A stretch of DNA of 64,000 nucleotides. It comes from Agrocybe praecox (lineage: Eukaryota > Basidiomycota > Agaricomycetes > Agaricales > Agrocybaceae). Of the stretch, positions 56,601 to 64,000 are shown piece by piece (the stretch's first letter is position 1; every line of letters begins with the position of its first letter). The stretch is taken from contig OZ024847.1 of NCBI GenBank assembly GCA_964017145.1, positions 3,534,001 to 3,598,000 of the forward strand, in the 5' to 3' direction. The translations under genes and the position numbers were made by a program. Under the pieces are notes generated by a model. The model did no database searches and was not told the DNA's origin. It worked only from the letters and a program-made list of their open reading frames with translations.

Positions 56601-58554
56601 TGTAGATAGGCTTAGCAAGATGATCCACATCATACCTACCACAGATGAGGTCACATCTGAAGGTACTGCTAAGCTCTACAGGGACTATGTCTGGAAACTG
56701 CATGGTCTACCTATCAAAATAATTTGTGATAGAGGTCCCCAGTTTGTCTCCAAGTTCATGAAAGAGCTCAACTCCTTATTAGGTATTCAGACTGCTTCAT
56801 CTACAGCCTATCACCCTCAGACAGATGGTCAAACTGAAAGGGTAAATCAAGAAGTAGAACAATACCTCAGGCTCTTCATAAACCATAGACAAGATGACTG
56901 GGTAGAATGGTTGTCCTTAGCTGAATTCTCCTACAACAACAGAGTTCAAGCATCCACTAGGCAAACACCCTTCATGCTCAATAATGGTAGACATCCCAGG
57001 ATGGGCACAGAACCCCTTAGAGACAGCAAGATGGACACTGTAGATACCTTTGTGAAAAACATGGAAGAGGCCAGAAAAGAAGCAGAGTCTGCCCTCAAAA
57101 AGGCTGCTGATGACATGGCCAAATTCTATGATAGACACAGAGGTGCACCTACTGAGTATAAGGTTGGAGACATGGTTTGGCTAGATGGCAAGGACTTGAA
57201 GACTGATAGGCCTTCCAAGAAATTGGAGGACAAAAGATATGGACCATACAAGATCACCAAAGTTGTTGGTCCAAATGCCTATGAATTGAAATTGCCTTCC
57301 ACCATGAAGATCCATCCTGTATTCAATGTGGTCAAGCTCATGCCCCATCATCCTGATCCAGTTGGTAGAAAGCCCCCTTCCAGACCTCCACCAGTTATCA
57401 AAGAAGAAAACCCTGAATGGGAAGTTGAGTACATCAAGGACAGCAGATTATTCAGAAATAAGCTGCAGTACTTGGTGAAATGGAAAAACTACCCAAATGA
57501 AGAAAGTACTTGGGAACCTGCTGAAAATCTGAAGAGGGCAGCTAAATCAATCAAGGAATTCCATGCAAAACACCCAGCTGCTCCCAGAAAGATTTCTGCC
57601 TTAACTTTTGATAGACTTTCATTTTCTCCTCTAATTAATTTTACTGAACCTCCACCTCCTCTGAAACCCTCCAAACTCAGTCATACATGTGCACATTGTG
57701 GGAAATGTGCCTTAGAGAGGGGGTGATGTCAGGGTTTCCCTTATTTTCCTTTATTTTTCTATATTTATTTCGCATTTTTCCCTTTTGTAGATGTGTAGAT
57801 ATCTTATCTGTTTCATATCTTTGATTATCTCTTGATTATCATTTGATTAGATACTTATCACTTTGATTTCCCATGAGCACAGCCTCATTCATTTTACATC
57901 ATTCCACATTATTCTTTTACTTTCTTTATGATGTCATTGCCTTACTCATCATTCCTTTCTATGATATCATAGAGGAATATTCTAGAATAGCTGTAGGGTA
58001 TATATACTGGACATGTATGTAGCTGTAGCCCCAGCTTCAATCTCTTAGGATATCCACTATCATTGGTGTGATCTCTTAGAACCATTGAGTGTCTCTCTAT
58101 CTCTTCATCTCTCTCTCTCTCTCTTGCTTTGTCTTTGTTGGTGGCCTTGTCACACTGATCTTAGTGTTGCCCTGACACTTTTATTTTTAATGGTCCCAGT
58201 CTCACTTAGCATTAGGTTCGCGTTAAATCTGAGCATGCCATGAGATACATCAAGGGCCGTTTCTGTTCACTTCGAGGACTGAGGCAGCAAATCAATGACC
58301 CTTTGGCCCACCAACGTGCTTTGGCATGGATTAAGACATGCATCGTGCTTCACACTCTTATTTTTGACATCGAGAATGGGCATGAAGATCTGGATTTTGT
58401 CTCTGACTTAATTGAAGAGGGAACCGCTGGAGGAGATGCGGCTGTCTTAGCAGACAGAGGTGACAACGAAACACGGGAATCTCATCGTCAAACTCGTGGT
58501 CAGGCATTTCGGGAGCATCTTAAACATGATTTATTCGAGTATTATGAGTTCTAA
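50607..58554 (+). CDS. PIF/Harbinger transposase (DDE_Tnp_4), intron holds element 2
   Basis: Exons 50607-51473, 51526-51765 and 58216-58554 join in phase to 481 aa. Residues ~48-75 are a Ser run. A helix-turn-helix-like stretch follows (IQLAIALYCFGHDGNAASV, IAQWAGMSAGMV). The DDE_Tnp_4 core shows all three acidic residues: D in MVDSTLVPL, D in WADSAYAL, and E in VRVKSEHAMRYIKGRF. The first intron is 52 nt. The second would be about 60 nt but now contains the 6.4-kb element 2, inserted 23 nt after its donor and in sense orientation, with CTTTT duplicated. Splicing of the long intron would still give a full transposase, but element 2 brings its own promoter and 3' end signals, so expression is probably reduced. 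Confidence 0.88.
51789..52239 (+). repeat. 5' LTR of element 2
   Basis: 451 bp, TG..CA. A TATATATACT box starts at 52061 and the self-priming 11-mer AGCTTCAATCT (52095-52105) lies 34 nt downstream, at the expected RNA start. A CT-microsatellite sits near the 3' side. Confidence 0.95.
52242..52252 (+). promoter_or_regulatory. Self-priming primer-binding site of element 2
   Basis: AGATTGAAGCT starts two bases after the LTR and is the exact complement of 52095-52105 in the LTR. Length (11 nt) and position match the Tf1/sushi self-priming mechanism, in which the RNA 5' end primes minus-strand synthesis. Confidence 0.78.
52253..52747 (+). other. Untranslated leader of element 2
   Basis: About 500 bp, C/T-rich at first, with no long ORF and no CpG. 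Probably holds packaging signals, by analogy with other LTR elements. Confidence 0.5.
52748..53839 (+). CDS. gag: Element 2 Gag
   Basis: Intact 363-aa ORF. A coiled-coil-like start (VEELLQQISLLTQEVALLRQ) precedes a capsid-type retrotransposon gag domain (FDGSMQKAETFLSQLKLYF, YEFREVFGDPD, ADEYVASFRELV). A Ser-rich linker and one CCHC zinc knuckle near residue 315 (CFKCRRQGHKAADC) follow. It ends AAG AAT TTT TAG at a T-run where the pol frame begins by a -1 shift. Confidence 0.93.
   Translation: MDTTTTPTTTLPSVEELLQQISLLTQEVALLRQQQQQSVTPPTTQSPFSSAAREVHPPPASHGPFTFGSQSGIKVSPPEPFDGSMQKAETFLSQLKLYFYGKGITDDLQKVVCALSYMKGGTAGKWALDKTKILDGDYSKEGLWDDFVYEFREVFGDPDPASTARHKMNLLKQGSQTADEYVASFRELVSDTGYNDAALVEKFQTGLNRSLRERVYNVPEMPRSLSGWISWATKLDRQWRQMEAFNKSTSSSSSPFSKAPSSSTSQKPQSKSNVSSPSPFSTSSQRSNVAQARQQDVVPMEVDSGWKSVRPLICFKCRRQGHKAADCRSSVNINAMNHEELVEHFTKIIQDGEEKKEGTQKNF
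53836..57726 (+). CDS. pol: Element 2 Pol (protease-RT-RNaseH-integrase-chromodomain)
   Basis: About 1,295 codons with no break. Protease DSGATGLFLD; reverse transcriptase with VYMDDILVF; RNase H with EADSSDYATGAVL; integrase HHCC zinc part (H..H..C..C around NYWWPGM) and DDE core (D of TVDFITGL, D of CDRGPQFVS, E of QTERVNQEVE); GPY-type region; chromodomain (LQYLVKWKNYPNEESTWEP) that can direct insertion to marked chromatin. A short extra Cys tail (CAHCGKCALERG) follows. Pol is entered by a -1 shift at the gag stop (GAATTTTTAG); the heptamer is less canonical than in element 1. The stop codon TGA (57724-57726) abuts the 3' LTR. Confidence 0.94.
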   Translation, partial: LEAPLVKDMSQWNRFNVLEDESNKLNPSSSNSNTEIMSSDSPSLSSTPERIYILGHRPKASTHLSVILKTMDTGKRLSVDALLDSGATGLFLDTGFVKYHNLNTRKLPRAIPVYNVDGTLNKSGSIHEEVDLIMIYKNHTEKATFAVCDLGDKTAIIGHTWLYLHNPDVDWKSGDIQFTRCPPDCHMEVIRARRKRQRIAAIQRRQLPQFDDEGVDLVDQSPDSDSEIEPEDRIFISCLHPQRQSINATSTVSQKLAEESHQKADSPKKSFEEAVPKHYHQFKGVFSKESFDRLPDRKPWDHAIELKPGSEPYRSKIYPLSPKEQKELDDFLEENLKSGRIRPSKSPMASPVFFVKKKDGSLRLVQDYRKLNEMTIKNSYPLPLISDIITKLSKAKYFTKLDVRWGFNNVRVKEGDEWKAAFRTNRGLFEPLVMFFGLTNSPATFQTMMNDIFIELIDGNVVIVYMDDILVFTETLEHHREVVKKVLQILEENKLYLKAEKCEFGKEKIEYLGLIISQGKIEMDPVKVEGVSKWPEPENVKDVQSFLGFVNFYRRFIEDFADIAKPLHELTKKGTVWRWGLRHQEAFDQLKLKVTSSPVLIFPDDNKPYKVEADSSDYATGAVLSQEGSDGKWHPVAFMSKSLSEVERNYEIHDKEMLAIIRALDEWRHYLEGTQHTFEIWTDHKNLEYFMTAQKLSRRQARWSLFLSRFDFSLHHRPGKKSLKPDALSRRSDHKKGENDNENVVLLKPSYFKIQALKQGHTILSGPETDLLKRIREAKDMDEKVVKAVQELKGSSTKKIEGQEWAEEQGLILYRGKVYVPKDKDLRRKIVELHHDAYIAGHPGKWKTIELVSRNYWWPGMSHYIAAYTRSCDRCNRTKTFPAKPIGFLTPTEIPSDVWQTITVDFITGLPECQGYNAIMIVVDRLSKMIHIIPTTDEVTSEGTAKLYRDYVWKLHGLPIKIICDRGPQFVSKFMKELNSLLGIQTASSTAYHPQTDGQTERVNQEVEQYLRLFINHRQDDWVEWLSLAEFSYNNRVQASTRQTPFMLNNGRHPRMGTEPLRDSKMDTVDTFVKNMEEARKEAESALKKAADDMAKFYDRHRGAPTEYKVGDMVWLDGKDLKTDRPSKKLEDKRYGPYKITKVVGPNAYELKLPSTMKIHPVFNVVKLMPHHPDPVGRKPPSRPPPVIKEENPEWEVEYIKDSRLFRNKLQYLVKWKNYPNEESTWEPAENLKRAAKSIKEFHAKHPAAPRKISALTFDRLSFSPLINFTEPPPPLKPSKLSHTCAHCGKCALERG
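57713..57726 (+). promoter_or_regulatory. Polypurine tract overlapping the pol stop
   Basis: AGAGAGGGGG then TGA directly precedes the 3' LTR. The same bases encode the last Pol residues (ERG-stop) and form the plus-strand primer, so coding and priming are overlaid. Confidence 0.65.
57727..58177 (+). repeat. 3' LTR of element 2
   Basis: 451 bp, the same as 51789-52239 by direct reading. Followed by the CTTTT duplication. Confidence 0.95.
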
Positions 58555-58564
58555 TTACTTGTAT

Positions 58565-60117
58565 TTATTCTATGTTGGCATGAAAATGATTATCATAACT
58601 CTCACTACTCGGTAAACTAGTGTAATCACTACTCGGAATATCACCATACATGTACGATGAAGAGGGTGGGTATCCATCGTCTAAACTGCTATGTACTCCC
58701 ACAGAATTTGAAGTTGAGGCGTGAGGTTGCGGAGCGATGAAGTGTGGTGCTGGTGCTTGAGCGTTGAGTAGAGGCAAGATGGGGGGACCAGGAGCTTGAG
58801 TAGACATGCCCGATGACATACGTGTAGGCCCCGCCAGACCAGCCGTGATTTGCGCAAGTTGAATTTGAAGCTGGAGTTCTTGTAGGCGAGATGTGCGCTC
58901 AGCCTCAGCTGCCTTCTCTTTAAGTTCATACTTGAGCCGCTTGTTTCGAGCATGTTCCATGGCCAAGTCGTAGTCCATCTGACGTTTCTCGGCCAGTCGT
59001 TTACTTTCCTCAGCACGAAATTCATTGAACTTCTCGACTGCGGTCTGCTGCTTGATTGCTGCTGGAGTTTTGGCCTTGCTGGATTCACGTCCCTTCGCCT
59101 GGCCAGCATCACGACCTTTATAAGGTTTGATGTCCTGTACAACAGGCTTCTAGAGATTATGATAAGTATATATTACACACGGTTAGTGATGATATCTTAC
59201 GCACCTTGTCTTTGATAACCTTTTCTTCAGCGGCAGCCTTCTCTTCGACAACCTCGTCCTCTTCCTCAATTTCATCAACAAGCTGGTCCTCATCCTCACT
59301 AGACCCAGCAGCTTCATCTCCCTGCTCGCCGCCGCCTTCTTCTTTCTCACCCCCCAAGTCCTCATTGTCGGTTTTTGTTGGTTCACTAGGGGGTTTGAAA
59401 AGGCCGGCGGCCTCTTGCGAATGGTCCACACCAGGGTCCGATGATTCAACACCGATAGGGTTATAATTTGGGAGCTCACGCCAGAAGGCATGAAACTCAT
59501 GCCACCACGGCCATTTGGCAACAATGCTGCCTACGAAAAATAAAAGTACTGGTTAGAAATGAAGTAACAGTCCATTATATAAGAAAATCGTACCAATAAG
59601 ATTTGCGAGAGGAGAACCCTCAGTGACGGCTTCAGAGGCAAGTCCTGCACCGGTCTGACCAATCTCCTTGAGGTGCACGATGTATTCTTGCTTCAGGCTG
59701 ATGACATGAGTAAGTATAGTGGCAGTATAAGTGCAAAAATAATTGATAAAGAGCTCACCGTCGAAGACGAGTTTCAACAGAGGTGACAAAGCGGGATGGC
59801 TTTGCTTTGTATGCATCCTTCTGCGCTGGATCATCCGAAAAAACCTCGCGGGCGAGGACACCAAACATCTGTGCCTTGCCATCCTTGCCTGTTTTTTTCT
59901 CGCGCCCTTCCTTTGCAGCATCGGCCGCTGAGTCAGAGAATAGTTTGATGCGAAAATTTGAGTTGTTGGTGAGATATTTGACGATCTTCCAGGTCCAGTG
60001 GTGATTTTTTGTCCAACTGAGATTGCCGTCGCTCGCAGTGGGAGGGGGAGCAGTGTTTTTTGTGACTCGTGTTTTCCTTATGTCCGCTTTCGGAGCAGAT
60101 TTGGTCGTGTTTGCCAT
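58565..60117 (-). CDS. Harbinger-associated Myb/SANT-like DNA-binding protein
   Basis: Four exons, 60117-59759, 59697-59594, 59530-59205 and 59149-58565, join in phase to 457 aa. The N-terminal trihelix/SANT-like part shows LSWTKNHHWTWKIVKYL, then FRIKLFSDSAAD and GREKKTGKDGKAQMFGVLAR. The next exons hold LKQEYIVHLKEIGQTGAGL and the aromatic KWPWWHEFHAFWRELP. An acidic segment follows, then a long coiled-coil (EFRAEESKRLAEKRQMD, KLQE-type repeats) and a Pro/Ser-rich tail. In two-gene PIF/Harbinger elements the Myb-like partner binds the element ends and brings the transposase to the nucleus. The ATG at 60117 follows directly on the subterminal repeats. No lesions seen. Confidence 0.82.
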
Positions 60118-60335
60118 ATTTACCCGGGTCCTATACAAGGCAAGTTGATACGAGGGAGAGACAGGTAAAGGAGGGTGGGCCAACCCGGGTGCTACCGTAC
60201 TGAGCAGAAAAGTTGGGCGCAAAAAGTTGAAAGAAAAAGTTGAGCCCGAAAGTCGTGGCCAAGAGCTCGACTTTCGGAAGTTGGTCCAACTTTTGATTTC
60301 CAACTTTTCGTGATCGGGACAAAAGTTGGGATCAA

Positions 60336-60381
60336 AAGTTGGGCCGAAAGTTGCGAAATTCGGGCTACTTTGAAATGCCCT
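60336..60381 (-). repeat. Right TIR of the Harbinger element
   Basis: 46 bp matching the left TIR in inverse orientation; ATT duplication follows at 60382-60384. AAGTTG words continue inward to about 60205. Confidence 0.92.
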
Positions 60382-60384
60382 ATT

Positions 60385-60800
60385 ATCATGTGCTACAACG
60401 CCTTAAAACGGACTAAACTTACCAAAATGAATCTAAGCCATTAAAAAACAGAAAGTCCTTCAATTCACCTGCCAGTGCAAACCTGTTATGACAGGCCAGG
60501 TTATCTATGACTAATTGGAACATATTTTAAACAGCATTTAATGGCATGTCATTATAACATGCTTCGGAATTTTCTGACATACTACCCAGGTAGTACCAGG
60601 TATGCATCAAATACCTATTCCTATGATGTCTGCCATACAAAGCGCGAGATCAATTTCGAATACAAGTCTCTTTCATCATATAGCAACACTATAGAACCTG
60701 GTCAGTATACAACACAATATGCGGCAATATAGAATGTGCATAAGTAGCAACCATACTGGTTTTTGAGTAATATGGCAGGACTTTCTGATCAGCATTGATC
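60385..60800. other. AT-rich flank, no gene seen
   Basis: No coding evidence. GGTAGTACCAGGTATGCATC (near 60590) is a short imperfect repeat. Confidence 0.3.
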
Positions 60801-61300
60801 TTATGGCATATAGGAGTCATTATATACTGAAGAATATGTCATGAAAGCTATGGTTTTGACTGATGTCCAAATATGGATGTTATTTCCCAATTTGGATGTT
60901 TTCGCTTTTTTACTATGTTTCAAGAGATTAAACTTGTTATGATCACCACTATATACTCTTGCAGTAGTCCAAGAACTCATCATATCCCAAAGAATACCAT
61001 GAAATATGCATTGAAAGCTATGGTTTTGACCAATGTCCAAATATGGAAGTTATTTCCCAATTGGGATGTTTCCGCTTTTTTATTATGTTTTAAGAGATTA
61101 AACTTACTATTCTCACTATATAAGATTGATCTTATGGCTTATAGGAGTCATTATATCCTAAAGAATACTATGAAATATGCCTTGAAAGCTATGATCTTGA
61201 CCGATGTCCAATTATGGAAGTTATTTCCCAATTGGGATGTTTCCGCTTTTTTACTATATTTCAAGAGATTAAACTTACTATTCTCATTATATAAGGTACC
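60801..61300. repeat. AT-rich tandem repeat, ~165-180 bp unit, three copies
   Basis: Copies near 60801, 60975 and 61140 each hold GAATA..ATGAAA, AAAGCTATG, TGTCCAA, GGAAGTTATTTCCCAATT or variants, and GAGATTAAACTT. They are diverged by point changes and indels. Open frames across them come from the repeat and are not genes. Confidence 0.8.
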
Positions 61301-61779
61301 TATAGACTCTTAAAGTAGTCTAAATGTTTCAAAAGGGACTTATAATGCATAAAAGTATAAAAAAAGTTCGCTTTTTTGATGAATTTATAAATAGGTCAGA
61401 TTATTTTGAACATTATACAAGTACAAATTCTTGCATCCATCCCATATCTTATACTTTAAGGTCTTTTTTTTATCTTATAAATAGTAATAAATCCATTAGA
61501 GTCTATATTAGCTGCTTATTTGGTAAAAAAGCGCCCAGAATGTAGTAAATCACATACTTGGTGCGCTTTTTGGACTCATTTATAAATAGGTCACATTATT
61601 TTTGAACATTATCCAGATGCACTTTTGTGCATCCATCCTTTCCCTTTGTATTTATGCATTTTTAAAGGTCTTATAATTCATTATAAATCACTAGAACCTA
61701 TATCCACCTTCTTTTTGGAGGAAAAAAGCGCCCAAAACATAAGAAATCAGACAATGTAGCCTTTTAGGCAATTAATCAT

Positions 61780-62180
61780 ATGAGATGTTCCACAGCCACA
61801 CATTTGATAAGATGTGATAAGATATGATAAGATAACTACTATCTAGATTAGATTTATAGGCATAGCCACAACTAGATTAGATATAAGAGCATAGCCACAA
61901 TGTAGATAAGATATTAAAAGCATAGCCACAGTAAAATAAAACATTATAGCATAGCCACACATCAGATTAGATATAGTGACATTGTCACACTTTTTCTAAA
62001 AATGTTTTTGAATTTATATTTAGAAGTATAGAAATGTTTTATATTGTAAAATGTTTTAAAATATGCTAAAATGTTTCAAAGTGCAAAAACATTTTTAAAG
62101 GACAAAAATGTTTTAAAAGAAATGTTTTGCACAAAAATGTTTCGATAAAAACATTCTAAAGGGCCTATTAGGCTGTTTTT
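61780..62180. repeat. Short-unit arrays: GCATAGCCACA and AAAATGTTTT words
   Basis: GCATAGCCACA or close variants occur about every 35-40 bp from 61790 to 61970, with GATTAGATATA spacers. From 61990 to 62160 AAAATGTTTT-like words recur on both strands. AT-rich, no gene. Confidence 0.7.
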
Positions 62181-62325
62181 TTATCAGAAATTAATTGACC
62201 TAATAGGTCCTTACTGTGGTTCACTGAAGTGGCCTATTGCAGGACCCTCTTTCCAGAATCATCAGCCTCAGCAATCTATCTCACTAAATTCACCTTGCCA
62301 TCTTCACACTGATTTTCTGAATGAC

Positions 62326-63960
62326 TTGGATAAGAACATTGATAATCAACCCTGTTTCCATCCTTATCGTTGTCTGGACTCTGGTATGGAGCTCGCTTCT
62401 CCCTCAAATAATCCTTCACCACCAACCTCAGCCTATCTCCAACGCAACTCTTCAGTCAACAGTCTTTCCCCTTACAATTCTATATCTGCTAGTGGGACTC
62501 ATTCATGTGTAAGTTCACAGCCTCCTTCACGTTTTGTTTCACAAGTGGGCTCTCAAGTTCGTCAACACAGTTCTTATGCTCCAGGAACAATTCTACTGGA
62601 TGCTTTTGTTCCACATTGGTCAATAACTTGTAAAAGATTATTTGAGAAGCACATTATGCATCTCACTGCATCTGCTGGCTTCCCTTTATCATGGACCAAA
62701 AATCAGAAATAGCATCTCTTCTGTGATGAGTTTGTATCTGGCACACCCACAATCTCTCAAAAAGTCATGAAACAGAACATCCTTACTGAGGTTGTTGAAG
62801 AATTTCGGGCTACAGTGAGGCAGAAGGTTGCAAAGCAGGAGATTACCAATCAATCTGATGGATGGACTGGCCCCAACAATCATCACCTGGTGGTGTTCAT
62901 GATTATGGCCAATAAAAAGGTGTATGGTGCACAGTTACATTTCTGATCACTGCTAGCACTTGGCCAGTGCTAATCTATATTATTTATCTGATATGCAGGT
63001 ACATACTGTTGAAGTTCATAACACAACAAAAGAAAGAAAAACCGCTGAGAACTTCCTCCAGTAGGTCAATAATGTCAATAATAAATTGAAGAATGAATGG
63101 GGTGTTGTTATAGTTGGGCTTGTAATGGATACATCTGGTGAAGCTTGAAAAGCTCATCGCCTCTTTGCTCACAAGTATCCTTTCCTCATTGTCCTTGATT
63201 GCTACTTGCACCAAGTAATTTTACTGCCAGTCTAGCATATAGCAATTGATCAATGGCTCTTGTACTATCTAGGTCAATCTTGTAGTTGGGGATTATTTTA
63301 GATGTGGTTCTGAAATCTTGAAATATACTGACCTTGCAACACAACTAATTATTTGGCTGCAGAGTAAAACTTGCGTTCTTGTTCACCTCCCGCTCCCCAC
63401 ACTATGTGCTGTTTTAACATGTTGGACCACTCATTATGTGGCCTATTGGTGTCTCCTACAGTTATATCCTTGATTAAAAGGCCTTGTCCTCTCTGATCTC
63501 ACAAAACCCAATTCCAAGAAGGTCCTCATTTCTGGTGACTCAGCAGCAAAAAAAAGGGAGGGAAATAGTCGCTATTATTGAGAACCCATCATTCTGGCAT
63601 AGCATAGCATTGTGAGTTTTTTACCATCTATTAGTAATTCAAATGCTAATGCAATTTTATACAGAATTTCCTGTTATCTCGAACCTTTGCTATCGCTGCA
63701 AATGTGGTTCAAGAATCTTTTTGCTGATCAAATCAGGTTATTCTTATGTTTGGATTCCTCCTCATGCAGTACTGCGATGAAAAGATGAATGAAGATCCAG
63801 TCGGTCGTGATGTGATTATTGCCAGTATTGAGGTGGGTTGGGATAAATGAGACAGTGTGGACAGGGTACTTACCTTGTAGTGCCTATTCCCCTGTTCCCC
63901 CCCTTTAATGTCATCCTATAACCCATCCCCACCATGCCACATCATGCCTCTACCACCACC
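62326..63960 (+). pseudogene. hAT-superfamily transposase relic
   Basis: An opening frame (62326-62712) ends in TAG at 62710-62712 inside the LSWTKNQK-stop-HLFCDEFV block; similarity continues in frame after it (EITNQSDGWTGPNNHHLVVF, the DGWT motif of hAT/DUF659-type proteins). Further stops lie at 63062-63064 and at 63146-63148 (TSGEA-stop-KAHRLF). The DASGE-like block (MDTSGEA), DCYLHQ and VGDYF blocks are still visible. Frames are then lost. It is an old inactive copy; the right end may lie beyond the window. Confidence 0.65.
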
Positions 63961-64000
63961 TGCGTGCCTTCATGCTCATTGATGTATGTGCTGGCAATTT

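Larger units (their letters stand above)
51789..58177 (+). mobile_element. Chromovirus (Ty3/gypsy) element 2, complete and intact
   Basis: 6,389 bp with 451-bp LTRs that read as identical (51789-52239, 57727-58177), 8-bp LTR-end inverted repeats TGTCAGGG/CCCTGACA, and target duplication CTTTT (51784-51788, 58178-58182). Order: LTR, self-priming site, ~500-bp leader, gag, pol, purine tract, LTR. Both ORFs are open. I found no CpG dinucleotide between 52240 and 57726, and only one per LTR (TTTCGC near 51828 and 57769). Arginine is therefore encoded only by AGA/AGG. Intact ORFs and identical LTRs mark a very young, possibly active insertion. Confidence 0.96.
50358..60381. mobile_element. PIF/Harbinger DNA transposon, interrupted by element 2
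   Basis: 46-bp terminal inverted repeats (50358-50403 and 60336-60381, three mismatches by eye) begin AGGG and contain TTTCAAAGTAGCCCG and TTTCGCAACTTTC. They are flanked by the 3-bp duplication ATT. The element carries the usual two genes: a DDE_Tnp_4 transposase (plus) and a Myb/SANT-like protein (minus), convergent with 10 bp between stop codons. Inside the ends are many AAGTTG/CAACTT words, at least eight on the right between 60205 and 60360, likely protein-binding sites. Total 10,024 bp; about 3.63 kb without the nested retrotransposon. Confidence 0.92.

Noticed and set aside
59183..60004. Plus-strand frames over 59.2-60.0 kb
   Set aside because: They overlap exons of the Myb/SANT-like gene on the other strand, which has a consistent four-exon model.
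60873..61545. Frames across AT-rich tandem repeats
   Set aside because: They contain the repeat unit twice or three times and show no coding bias.
1..64000. CRISPR arrays, operons, bacterial promoters
   Set aside because: The window is eukaryotic: spliced genes, retrotransposons, no regularly spaced identical repeats of CRISPR type.

Overview
The window looks like a transposon-rich stretch of a basidiomycete nuclear genome, most likely a mushroom-forming agaricomycete. Genes carry many short introns of about 45-65 bases with GT..AG ends. The repeat content is typical of that group: chromodomain Ty3/gypsy retrotransposons, a PIF/Harbinger element, a Plavaka-type transposase, a DUF6698 gene and a hAT relic. 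The species cannot be named from the sequence.

Layout. 0-1.1 kb: the 5' part of a MYND-finger family gene (minus). 1.6-10.1 kb: two AT-rich motif-array arms in inverted orientation, separated by a complete chromovirus (element 1, 2026-9057, minus) with identical LTRs, an intact gag, a broken pol and an extra third ORF in the env position. 10.3-15.0 kb: a MYND fragment, an eight-exon pepsin-like gene whose two catalytic motifs are both replaced, and an intact MYND gene. 16.8-22.1 kb: a decayed zinc-finger-like gene, tandem relics of a PX-domain gene, and a hypothetical gene. 24.4-31.2 kb: a ten-exon Plavaka-type transposase gene head to head with a DUF6698 gene that carries one nonsense codon. 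32-36.3 kb: LTR-like debris, a 61-63 bp tandem repeat, and a 1.84-kb foldback element with GGAATCCA arms and a CGA-rich core. 38.4-44.9 kb: a small secreted cysteine-rich protein gene and three decayed MYND copies. 47.5-49.4 kb: a PX-domain gene. 50.36-60.38 kb: a PIF/Harbinger element with 46-bp TIRs and two convergent genes (DDE transposase and a Myb/SANT-like protein). A second, intact chromovirus (element 2, 51789-58177) sits inside the second intron of its transposase gene. 60.8-64 kb: AT-rich tandem repeats and a hAT relic.

How it fits together. Six members of one MYND family lie on the minus strand in different stages of decay. The two chromoviruses share a replication design: 8-bp inverted repeats at the LTR ends, 5-bp target duplications, gag and pol joined by a -1 shift at a T-run just before the gag stop, and an 11-nt segment 34 nt downstream of the LTR TATA box that is exactly complementary to the sequence just after the 5' LTR (Tf1-type self-priming). 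Their base composition is opposite: element 1 is CpG-rich, and I found no CpG at all in the 5.5-kb interior of element 2.

Most exon joins were deduced by hand from open frames, splice signals and paralogue comparison. They should be read as models, not as transcript-supported structures.
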